Assembly: GCA_016209995.1 (NCBI GenBank)
Contig: JACQVC010000290.1
Span: forward strand, 1 to 5,916
Source of the DNA: Gemmatimonadota bacterium
GTDB taxonomy: Bacteria; Gemmatimonadota; Gemmatimonadetes; Longimicrobiales; Gaopeijiaceae
Direction of reading: 5' to 3'
Length of the DNA stretch: 5,916 nucleotides
The notes beneath the pieces were generated by a model that worked only from the letters and a program-made list of their open reading frames with translations, did not search any database and was not told the DNA's origin. This document shows, one piece after another, positions 1-5,842 of the stretch (position 1 is its first letter; each line of letters begins with the position of its first letter). Both the position numbers and the translations under genes were made by a program.

Positions 1-907
1 CGAGCGAGTGCGTCGGCTCCTGGGCAGCGAGGGGGTTCCGCGCCACTTCCTGGTGACAACGGACCCCGCTTCCGGTGACCTGCGCCGAATCGCTGAGGAG
101 GAAGGGATCCCGACGTTCGCTATACCGCCCAACGTGGGCGGCCGCTTCTCCGTGCTGTCGGCTGTGGGTCTCGTTCCGGCGGCGCTCGTCGGGATCGACA
201 TCGAGGCTCTCCTGGATGGCGCGGCCGCTATGGTGGCGCGTTGCGCGACGCCCGAGTTGCCACAGAACCCTGCGGGGCTCGCCGCTGCGCTGCTGTACCT
301 TGCCGAGCGCGAGCGCGGCGCCCACATACACGTTCTAATGCCCTACTCGGATCGCCTGCGCGCCTTCGCCGCCTGGTATTGCCAGCTCTGGGGTGAGTCG
401 CTGGGGAAGCGCTCCGATCGGGGCGACCAGGTCGTTCACGTGGGACCGACTCCGGTGGCCGCCGTGGGAGCGACGGACCAGCACTCGCAGCTCCAGCTTT
501 ACGTAGAAGGTCCTTTCGATAAGGTCGTCACGTTCGTCGCCGTGGGGAATCCGAGCCGCGACGTCACAATCCCGAAACTGCACGAGGACGTTCCGGCTCT
601 CTCCTACCTGGGCGGTCGCACGCTCGCCGAGGTGCTCGAGGCCGAGCGGCGAGCAACCGCCGAGACGTTGAGACGTGCCGGCCGATTGAATGCAACGACA
701 CGAATCGACGGGCTGACGCCCTACGCGTTGGGCGAGCTGATCATGTTCTACGAGATCATGACCGTCTACGCCGCCGCCCTCTATCAGGTCGATCCCCTGA
801 GTCAGCCCGGTGTGGAACTGGGCAAGGAGATCACGCGGGCTCTCCTGGGCGGTCAGGATCAGGACCGCACGACCATCCCTGTGGAAGACTCGCGTTGGGT
901 GGTCTGA
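1..907 (+). CDS. pgi: Glucose-6-phosphate isomerase, C-terminal part (5' end outside the window)
   Basis: Interconverts glucose 6-phosphate and fructose 6-phosphate in the cytoplasm (glycolysis and gluconeogenesis). The reading frame is open through the left edge (first whole codon at base 2), so the GTG at base 8 is internal and the true start lies upstream. About 301 residues are visible, roughly the last two thirds of a bacterial Pgi of about 450 residues. Both family signatures are present: GGRFSVLSAVG (codons from 137) in the SIS sugar-phosphate domain, and the C-terminal QPGVELGK, whose conserved lysine is codon 824-826. The conserved Glu of WGESLGK (395-397) and the His of TDQHSQ (482-484) match catalytic positions known in the family. 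The long YVEGPFDKVVTFV stretch after the His fits the shorter bacterial subtype rather than the large E. coli type. The gene ends with TGA at 905-907. A 102-base gap separates it from the next gene, so co-transcription with it is uncertain. Confidence 0.95.
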   Translation, partial: ERVRRLLGSEGVPRHFLVTTDPASGDLRRIAEEEGIPTFAIPPNVGGRFSVLSAVGLVPAALVGIDIEALLDGAAAMVARCATPELPQNPAGLAAALLYLAERERGAHIHVLMPYSDRLRAFAAWYCQLWGESLGKRSDRGDQVVHVGPTPVAAVGATDQHSQLQLYVEGPFDKVVTFVAVGNPSRDVTIPKLHEDVPALSYLGGRTLAEVLEAERRATAETLRRAGRLNATTRIDGLTPYALGELIMFYEIMTVYAAALYQVDPLSQPGVELGKEITRALLGGQDQDRTTIPVEDSRWVV

Positions 908-993
908 GCGGGCGAGGGGAGCTAGGGAAAGCGTGCGTGAGCTTTCGGCGGCCGAGGGGCGCGGTTAGGTTCTCATAGGCGATAACGATGTCT

Positions 994-1004
994 GGAGGGG
1001 AGGG
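994..1004 (+). promoter_or_regulatory. Purine-rich ribosome binding site of the YtxH-type gene
   Basis: GGAGGGGAGGG holds two overlapping Shine-Dalgarno-like cores. One ends 11 bases and the other 5 bases before the ATG at 1010. This is the strongest such site in the left half of the window and supports the 1010 start over the ATG at 988, which has no purine-rich stretch before it. Confidence 0.6.
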
Positions 1005-1009
1005 TAACG

Positions 1010-1429
1010 ATGCGAGACCGGGATGACGTACCCTATATCGTGGTCGAGAGGCAGGGGAGTGGAATCGCGCCGTTCCTGCTCGGGGCCCTGCTGGGTGCCG
1101 GAGTCGCGCTTCTCTTAGCGCCTCGATCCGGTGCGGAAACGCAGGAGCAGATCAAGGAGGGGATGCGCAAGCTGCGGGACAGTGCCGAACAGCGCGCGCG
1201 CCAGGTGCAGCGCAGCGTCGAGGCGCGCTTGGAGCAGGCGCGGGTTGGGGCGCAGGACGCGATCGACGCGGCGCGTGACGCCGTCGAGGCCGGCCGGCAG
1301 GCGGCGCGTACTGCGCGCGTCGATCTGGAGAAGAAGGTCGAGCAGTCGAAGGCCGCGTTTCGGGCGGGCATCGACGCCGCCCGCAGCACGACGGTACCCG
1401 AAGCGCATGGTAACGAAGCGGACGCGTAG
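1010..1429 (+). CDS. YtxH-domain small membrane-anchored coiled-coil protein
   Basis: The 139-residue protein matches the YtxH pattern: a short polar N-terminus, one glycine-rich hydrophobic segment (about residues 18-37, containing GALLGAGVALLLAP), then the typical RSGAETQEQI continuation. From about residue 44 to 128 it is almost all charged residues and alanine (E, K, R, D, A, Q) in a heptad-like arrangement, so a long helix or coiled coil is likely. No catalytic motif is visible. YtxH proteins are often stress-associated in other bacteria, but their molecular role is poorly known, so no function is assigned. The likely topology is one membrane anchor with a helical tail; the side of the membrane cannot be settled by eye. 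The ATG start follows a strong ribosome binding site. The downstream membrane gene starts 91 bases further on, so the two may be co-transcribed, though this is uncertain. The C-terminal tail (about 129-139) is not helical-looking. Confidence 0.8.
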   Translation: MRDRDDVPYIVVERQGSGIAPFLLGALLGAGVALLLAPRSGAETQEQIKEGMRKLRDSAEQRARQVQRSVEARLEQARVGAQDAIDAARDAVEAGRQAARTARVDLEKKVEQSKAAFRAGIDAARSTTVPEAHGNEADA

Positions 1430-1520
1430 CCGCGCCTACTGCCGTTTTTCAGCGACCGGCTAAGACTACGGGCGGGCTGCGCCGCTCACGACCACGGTCG
1501 CGGGCCGCGCTACCCCTGAG

Positions 1521-2501
1521 TTGGCCAGAAAAGACGCCGAGGCTGTCGTGAGCCACGGCCCCTCCGCACGCGAGGATTCCGGGTCGGGGTGGACGCCCGT
1601 GACCCTGGAGGCTGGAGCCCTCGCCCGCGACTTCGTCGTCCACGTGGTCCGCAAGGCCGACGAAGACAACATCTTCTTCATGGCCGGCGCCATCACCTTC
1701 AATGTGCTGGTCGGCATCCTCCCGCTCATTCTGCTCACGGTCGGCATTGCCGGCTTCGTGTTGAGCGCGCGCCTCGAGGACCCGGCATCCGTCGTCCTGC
1801 TCTTCCTGGGCAATGAGCTACCGCAGATCGGAGGCGATGTCGACCTGGTGGCTAGCGTGCAGCGCGTGATCGCGGGAGTGATCGCGGAGCGCGCCGGTGT
1901 GAGCGTAGTGGGGGGTGTGATCTTCCTTTGGATTGCCACGCGGTTGATCGGTACGCTGCGCGTGGTGCTTCGCGAAGTCTTCGACATTTCGCGCGACCGA
2001 GGCATCATCTGGGGCAAGCTTTTCGATGCCCAGATCGTCCTCGTGGCCGGAATCCTTCTGGTGGTGAACTTCGGGATCACGTTGGGGCTCGGCGCGTTGC
2101 GGGACGTCTCGTTCGGCCTGCTCGGTCTGGAGGGTTCCCGACTGGACTCCCTGCAGCGCCTCTCTGCGCAGCTGTTGGCCTTCGCGTCGATCTGGGGCCT
2201 GTTCCTTCTCGTCTACCGCTACGTGCCCGCGCGACGCATTCCGTGGCGCATGGCCACGGTCGCCGCCACCTTCACGGCCGTACTGTTCGAGGTCGCCAAG
2301 CTGGCGTTCAGCGCCTATGCGACGCATGTGGCGAACTTTCGCAGCGTATACGGCAACCTCACTACCGCCATCGTCCTGTTCTTCTGGCTGTACTACGGAG
2401 CCATTATCTTTGTACTAGGTGGCGAGGTTGCTCAGGTTTACGACATGTTCCGCAAGCGCCGCCAGCGCTACGAGCGCCCACTGCTGCATCCTGGGAGCTG
2501 A
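1521..2501 (+). CDS. YihY/BrkB-family integral membrane protein
   Basis: A 326-residue protein with about six hydrophobic segments, near residues 55-81, 115-140, 165-190, 212-232, 240-262 and 275-300. The arrangement is typical of the YihY/virulence factor BrkB family: the early motif FFMAGAITFNVLVGILPL (about 52-69) and the C-terminal YGNLTTAIVLFFWLYYGAII followed by GGEVAQVY. Homologues have been proposed to act in transport or envelope function, and the old ribonuclease BN label for the family is considered wrong; the substrate is unknown. The first 45 residues and the last 20 (basic, RKRRQRY) are likely cytoplasmic. The start is uncertain. TTG at 1521 gives the longest frame but lacks a Shine-Dalgarno sequence. 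GTG at 1548 has GAGG at 1539-1542 with 5-base spacing and may be the real start, giving 317 residues. The stop lies 11 bases before the next gene, implying co-transcription. Confidence 0.88.
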   Translation: MARKDAEAVVSHGPSAREDSGSGWTPVTLEAGALARDFVVHVVRKADEDNIFFMAGAITFNVLVGILPLILLTVGIAGFVLSARLEDPASVVLLFLGNELPQIGGDVDLVASVQRVIAGVIAERAGVSVVGGVIFLWIATRLIGTLRVVLREVFDISRDRGIIWGKLFDAQIVLVAGILLVVNFGITLGLGALRDVSFGLLGLEGSRLDSLQRLSAQLLAFASIWGLFLLVYRYVPARRIPWRMATVAATFTAVLFEVAKLAFSAYATHVANFRSVYGNLTTAIVLFFWLYYGAIIFVLGGEVAQVYDMFRKRRQRYERPLLHPGS

Positions 2502-2502
2502 C

Positions 2503-2512
2503 GGGGTAAGGA
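2503..2512 (+). promoter_or_regulatory. Ribosome binding site bearing on the L,D-transpeptidase start
   Basis: GGGGTAAGGA precedes two in-frame ATG codons at 2513 and 2519. TAAGGA (2507-2512) abuts the first ATG but stands 6 bases from the second. GGGG (2503-2506) stands 6 bases from the first. The site therefore does not decide clearly and may slightly favour 2519; only two residues differ. Confidence 0.45.
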
Positions 2513-3184
2513 ATGGCCATGCGCGCGCTGCCAATCAGGCGGGAGGATGGCCTGCTGACGCGATGCCTCGCGTGCCTGCTGTTATCGGTCACTACGGAGA
2601 TGGCTGGCGCGACGCCGGCGAGCGCGCAGGAAGCCGTATCCTTCGGCTGGACGGCCCGCATGGTCGAGCTGGACGGGACGGGAGTGGCCGTGAAGGAGGA
2701 CCGCTTCACCGGTCCGCTGATTCGGCACGATGGGCCATACGTCGTGATTCGCCTGGCTGAGAACCGGCTCAGCCTGGTCGATGGCGACCGAGTCGTCTGG
2801 TCTGCGCCGGTCGGAACGGGAACGGGTTTCCGGCTGGACGGCGAGCGCCACAACTGGACCTTCTCGACCCCGCTCGGCCTCTTCAAGGTGCAGCGCAAAG
2901 AGAAGGATCCGATCTGGGAGGCGCCCGATTGGTACTACGTGGAGAGGGGGCTGCCCATTCCACCGGAGCACTCGCCCAGCCGGCAGATGCCGGGGGTCAT
3001 GGGATCCACGGCGCTGTACCTCGGAGACGGCATCGCCATCCACGGAACGAACAGCCCCGAGCTGATCCTGAACCCCGACCCGGAGCAACGCCGGGTCTCG
3101 CATGGCTGTATTCGTCTGACGAACGAGGCCGCGCGGACCCTCTACCATCTCGTCGAAGTCGGCACGCCGGTACTCATTTACTAG
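2513..3184 (+). CDS. Exported L,D-transpeptidase (YkuD domain)
   Basis: The 223-residue protein has an N-terminal export signal: basic residues (R4, R9, R10, R17), a hydrophobic run at about 19-26, and a probable cleavage site after PASA (residue 38). The YkuD catalytic domain spans about 77-223. The active-site signature is complete: HGTNSPE with His177, then SHGCIRL with His197 and the nucleophile Cys199. Family members form 3-3 peptidoglycan cross-links or attach proteins to the wall outside the cytoplasmic membrane; which reaction applies here is not visible. No LysM or other wall-binding domain is present, only a linker of about 40 residues. A PIWEAPDWYY segment (about 127-136) precedes the active site, as in many secreted members. 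The gene begins 11 bases after the BrkB-type gene, and smpB follows after 23 bases. The start may be 2519 instead of 2513. Confidence 0.93.
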   Translation: MAMRALPIRREDGLLTRCLACLLLSVTTEMAGATPASAQEAVSFGWTARMVELDGTGVAVKEDRFTGPLIRHDGPYVVIRLAENRLSLVDGDRVVWSAPVGTGTGFRLDGERHNWTFSTPLGLFKVQRKEKDPIWEAPDWYYVERGLPIPPEHSPSRQMPGVMGSTALYLGDGIAIHGTNSPELILNPDPEQRRVSHGCIRLTNEAARTLYHLVEVGTPVLIY

Positions 3185-3191
3185 AGGTAGC

Positions 3192-3198
3192 AGGGAGG
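3192..3198 (+). promoter_or_regulatory. Ribosome binding site defining the GTG start of smpB
   Basis: AGGGAGG lies 9 bases before the GTG at 3208. The frame stays open upstream as far as 2929, but there it overlaps the L,D-transpeptidase and encodes nothing SmpB-like, so this site fixes the start. Confidence 0.7.
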
Positions 3199-3207
3199 CG
3201 CGGGCGC

Positions 3208-3678
3208 GTGGCGGCTGGCTCGACGGAAGCGCAGGGCAAGCACGTCATTGCCCGGAACAAAAAGGCGCGCCACGAATACGAGATTCTCGAGACGTACGAG
3301 GCCGGTCTGGTTCTGCGCGGACCAGAAGTCAAGTCGCTGCGCGCTGGAAAGGTAGGCTTTCAGGACGCGTTTGCCCGGGTCGAGCGCGGTGAGGTGTGGC
3401 TGCACAATCTGCACATTAGCCCGTACGAACCGGCCCAACGCTGGAACGCAGATCCGCTCCGGCCGCGCAAGCTCCTTCTCAACCGGGTGGAGATTCGGCG
3501 ACTGGTGGGTCGCGTCGAGGAGAAGGGGCTCACTCTGGTGCCTCTGGAGGTCTACTTCCGCAGGGGCTACGCGAGGGTCACGCTGGCGCTCGCGCGCGGA
3601 CGTAAGCTGCACGACAAGCGAGACGAGTTGAAGCGGCGAGCGCTCGAGCGGGAGGTCAGGAGGACGCTCCGGTCGTGA
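3208..3678 (+). CDS. smpB: SsrA-binding protein SmpB
   Basis: SmpB binds tmRNA and delivers it to ribosomes stalled on broken mRNAs (trans-translation). The 156-residue product is the normal family length. Hallmarks in order are NKKARHEYEILETYEAG (about 17-33), GPEVKSLRAGK (about 38-48), the GEVWLHNLHISPYEP core, RPRKLLLNRVEIRRL, EKGLTLVPLEVYFRRGYARV and ALARGRKLHDKRDELKRR. The basic C-terminal tail (KRRALEREVRRTL), which reads the empty mRNA channel as a helix, is intact. The GTG start is chosen because the frame upstream overlaps the preceding gene and because of the AGGGAGG site. The stop codon overlaps the start of the amidase gene. No tmRNA gene is recognisable beside it, although ssrA is a neighbour in some genomes. 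The variable N-terminal dozen residues are not diagnostic. Confidence 0.97.
   Translation: MAAGSTEAQGKHVIARNKKARHEYEILETYEAGLVLRGPEVKSLRAGKVGFQDAFARVERGEVWLHNLHISPYEPAQRWNADPLRPRKLLLNRVEIRRLVGRVEEKGLTLVPLEVYFRRGYARVTLALARGRKLHDKRDELKRRALEREVRRTLRS
3658..3663 (+). promoter_or_regulatory. Ribosome binding site of the amidase gene, inside the end of smpB
   Basis: AGGAGG lies within the last codons of smpB, 11 bases from the GTG at 3675 and 14 from the ATG at 3678. The spacing favours the GTG, although the ATG overlapping the smpB TGA is also possible. A second purine run, GGGAGG (3650-3655), lies further upstream. Confidence 0.55.
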
Positions 3679-4871
3679 TGAGACACGCCCACACTCCGCT
3701 GGTTGTGGCCTGCGCGGCACTGTTGGTTCGCGGCGCCGCGGCGCAGGAGACATCCGTGCTTGCCATCGAGCGCGCCGAGTCGCCCGCCGCGATCGCCGTC
3801 GAACGCAGCGGCGGTCGCGCTTACGTAGCGGCGAGCGCCCTCGAGGGTCTGGGTTGGTCCGTCGCGACCGGGGCCGGGCGCCTGGCAGCGGTCTACCGCG
3901 GCGACACGCTGCAGCTCGAGGCCGGATCCCCGTTTCTGCTCTGGCAGAAGCAGCTCTATCAGCTCGCGGAAGCACCCTACTTGGACCAGGGAGAGCTGCG
4001 CATCCCGCTTCAGCTTCTGGTCGACTGGCTGCCGGCCGTACTGGGGGGGAGTTTCGCGTACGACCTGGAGACCCGGGTCCTGCGCGTCTCGCCTGCGACC
4101 GCTGGCGTGGGCGCGTCGCCCGGGCGCGACACCGAGATCGAGCGGGCGAGCTTCTCGGCCCGGTACTCCCGACTGGTCGTCGTCGATCCCGGACACGGAG
4201 GCTCGGATCCGGGCGCCGTGGGCCGTCTGGGCGTCCGCGAGAAGGACGTTGCGCTGCGGATCGCGCGTCAGCTTGCCGACGAGCTGAGACGTGACTCGAC
4301 GATCGAGGTTCGACTGACGCGAGATCGCGATGTGCTCGTCCCGTTGTGGGAGCGCGGTGACCGGGCGACCTCCTGGCGGGAGAACCGGCCGTCCGTCTTC
4401 GTGTCCGTGCACGTGAATTCCCTGCCAACGGCACGATCCACGCGCGGATTCGAAACGTACTTCCTATCCGAGGCGCGCACGGAGCACGAGCGCCGAGTCG
4501 CGGCGATCGAGAACGCCGCGCTCGGACCCGAGCGTGAGCCTGCGAGTAACGGGGACGAGGGACTCACTTTCATTCTGAAGGAGCTGGTCAAGCTCGATCA
4601 TCAGCACTGGTCGTCGCTCCTCGCCGAGCTGGTGCAGCGGCATCTGGCGGGCGTGCACCCGGGCCCGAATCGGGGCGTGAAACAGGCTCCCCTTGCCGTG
4701 GTGACGAACGCGCTGATGCCCGCGGTCCTCGTGGAGATGGGTTTCATCTCGAACCGCGCCGAAGAGGGTCTCATGCGAGACGCGCGCTTCCAGCGGGAAG
4801 CGGCCGTCGCGCTGGCCGCGGCGATCCGCACCTTCTTCCAGCGCTATCCGCCCAGACAGACGGTCCGTTGA
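3675..4871 (+). CDS. Exported N-acetylmuramoyl-L-alanine amidase (Amidase_3 family)
   Basis: A zinc amidase that cuts the bond between N-acetylmuramic acid and the L-alanine of the stem peptide, acting on the wall outside the cytoplasmic membrane. A signal peptide is visible: hydrophobic core at about 9-18 and probable cleavage after AAA (residue 23). Residues of about 36-137 form a separate N-terminal domain rich in short beta strands (YVAASALEGLGW, ELRIPLQLLVDWLP, YDLETRVLRV) that resembles the copper-amine-oxidase-N-like/stalk domains found on wall hydrolases; this match is tentative. The Amidase_3 domain covers about 166-392. Zinc ligands are His174 (DPGHGG), Glu189 (REKD) and His246 (SVHVNS); the catalytic glutamate is Glu354 (LVEMGFISN). 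An inserted stretch of about 265-330 before the last motif could hold the regulatory helix known in cell-division amidases. The gene overlaps smpB by 4 bases (or 1 if ATG 3678 is used) and pyrD by 4. Confidence 0.93.
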   Translation: MMRHAHTPLVVACAALLVRGAAAQETSVLAIERAESPAAIAVERSGGRAYVAASALEGLGWSVATGAGRLAAVYRGDTLQLEAGSPFLLWQKQLYQLAEAPYLDQGELRIPLQLLVDWLPAVLGGSFAYDLETRVLRVSPATAGVGASPGRDTEIERASFSARYSRLVVVDPGHGGSDPGAVGRLGVREKDVALRIARQLADELRRDSTIEVRLTRDRDVLVPLWERGDRATSWRENRPSVFVSVHVNSLPTARSTRGFETYFLSEARTEHERRVAAIENAALGPEREPASNGDEGLTFILKELVKLDHQHWSSLLAELVQRHLAGVHPGPNRGVKQAPLAVVTNALMPAVLVEMGFISNRAEEGLMRDARFQREAAVALAAAIRTFFQRYPPRQTVR

Positions 4872-5842
4872 ACCTCGCCCAGAACCTCTTCGGCACGGTC
4901 TTCCAGAACCCCGTTCTGCTCGCGTCCGGGACGTGCGGCTTCGGCGAAGAGCTTTCTGATCTCGTCGACCTGGACGCCCTCGGTGGGTTCGTCACGAAGG
5001 CCGTGACGGTCGAGCCGCGACAGGGCAACCCCGCGCCCCGCGTGTGCGAGTTCGCCGCCGGGATGCTGAATTCCGTGGGCCTGGCCAATCCCGGCGTCGA
5101 CGTCGTGCGCACGGAGAAGCTGCCCTGGATACGCAGCCACGTGCGTGCGGCGCGGGTCTTCGTGAACGTGGCAGGGCATGACGTCGAGCACTACCAGCGA
5201 GTGATCAAGACGCTGAATGAGGAGGCCGGTTATCTGGGGTTCGAGCTGAACGTCTCGTGTCCGAACGACCGGAACCTGCGCGGCATTCCCTTCGCTCTCG
5301 ATCCCGTGGCGCTGGAAGAGGTCGTGAGCGCGGCCCGCGGGGCGACGCGGCGGCCGCTCCTGGTGAAGCTCGCCCCGAACGTGCCCGACATTGGCGAAAT
5401 GGCGCACATCGCCGAGGAAGCCGGTGCCGATGGAGTGACGCTGATCAACACGTTTCCGGGGCTGATTCTCGATCCGAGCAGCCGCAGTCCGGCGCTGGGC
5501 GCGGGCAGCGGCGGAGTGAGCGGGCCGGCCATTCGGCCGGTGGGCGTTCACGCCGTATGGGCCGCCCGCAGGCGTGTCTCGATTCCGATCGTCGGGGTGG
5601 GAGGCATCACGAACGCCGCCGATGCGGTCCAGTACCTCCTGGCGGGCGCTTCGCTCGTTCAGGTGGGTACGGCATCCTTCGCGGACCCGCGGGCGGCTCT
5701 GCGTGTGATTCGAGGACTGGTGCGCTACGGGCGCGCGCACGGCGTCCGCCACGTGGCCGAGCTGGTGGGCGCCGCGGCACTCGAGTCGCGCGAGGTTCCG
5801 GGAAACGAAATCCTCGAGCTGGCCCGGAGGGCCGAGGGGTGA
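4868..5842 (+). CDS. pyrD: Dihydroorotate dehydrogenase, class 1 (PyrD, probably type 1B catalytic subunit)
   Basis: Oxidises dihydroorotate to orotate, the fourth step of UMP synthesis, using FMN in a cytoplasmic TIM barrel. The 324-residue protein opens with FQNPVLLASGTCGFG, followed by the TKAVT motif (Lys44), FELNVSCPN with active-base Cys131, VKLAPN (Lys167), INT (Asn194) and the FMN-phosphate loops GGVSGPAI and GVGGI (from 243). A cysteine base, where class 2 enzymes have serine, and no N-terminal membrane helix show class 1. The sequence resembles type 1B, which normally pairs with the iron-sulfur/FAD subunit PyrK, but no pyrK lies in this window. The loop after INT reads FPGLILDPSSRS, differing from the more usual LLGMAID-like sequence I recall for the family. 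TTG 4868 is the only plausible start: there is no ATG or GTG in frame just upstream, and the first in-frame ATG downstream falls near residue 66, after essential motifs. It shares TTGA with the amidase stop and lacks a clear Shine-Dalgarno sequence. Confidence 0.95.
   Translation: MNLAQNLFGTVFQNPVLLASGTCGFGEELSDLVDLDALGGFVTKAVTVEPRQGNPAPRVCEFAAGMLNSVGLANPGVDVVRTEKLPWIRSHVRAARVFVNVAGHDVEHYQRVIKTLNEEAGYLGFELNVSCPNDRNLRGIPFALDPVALEEVVSAARGATRRPLLVKLAPNVPDIGEMAHIAEEAGADGVTLINTFPGLILDPSSRSPALGAGSGGVSGPAIRPVGVHAVWAARRRVSIPIVGVGGITNAADAVQYLLAGASLVQVGTASFADPRAALRVIRGLVRYGRAHGVRHVAELVGAAALESREVPGNEILELARRAEG
5826..5830 (+). promoter_or_regulatory. Ribosome binding site of pyrF within the end of pyrD
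   Basis: GGAGG ends 8 bases before the GTG at 5839, ideal spacing, and supports pyrF translation starting inside the pyrD stop region. Confidence 0.65.

Noticed and set aside
927..946. Inverted repeat GAAAGC / GCTTTC with an 8-base loop just after pgi
   Set aside because: The stem is only six pairs, three of them A-T, and no T run follows, so it is not supported as an intrinsic terminator. No better candidate is visible in 908-1009.
981..986. GATAAC as a possible -10 element before the YtxH-type gene
   Set aside because: No -35-like hexamer lies at suitable spacing upstream (the region near 958-963 is GC-rich), so a promoter cannot be supported.
1426..1449. Short stem GTAG / CTAC followed by TTTTT after the YtxH-type gene
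   Set aside because: A four-pair stem with five bases between it and the T run is too weak for a terminator. The 1430-1520 gap holds no convincing promoter or terminator.
2558..2578. Possible lipobox around Cys18/Cys21 of the L,D-transpeptidase signal peptide
   Set aside because: The residues before each cysteine (LTR and CLA) do not fit the lipobox pattern, whereas PASA followed by Q is a reasonable ordinary signal peptidase site.
2929..3207. Upstream extension of the smpB frame into the L,D-transpeptidase
   Set aside because: The extra 93 residues are an out-of-frame translation of the YkuD domain. The GTG at 3208 has a good ribosome binding site and gives the normal SmpB length.
3181..4434. 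A 417-codon open frame on the minus strand across smpB and the amidase
   Set aside because: Its product is low-complexity, rich in Arg, Pro, Ala and Ser, and matches nothing recognisable, while both + strand genes carry intact family motifs. Long antisense frames are expected in GC-rich coding DNA.
5525..5540. Perfect hairpin CCGGCC-ATTC-GGCCGG inside pyrD
   Set aside because: It falls on the conserved GPAIRPVG codons, where Gly, Pro, Ala and Arg codons in GC-rich DNA readily give such palindromes. No T run follows it and no gene boundary is nearby.
4844..5752. A 302-codon minus-strand open frame opposite pyrD
   Set aside because: The opposite strand encodes an unmistakable PyrD. The antisense product has no recognisable motif and fits a codon-bias shadow.
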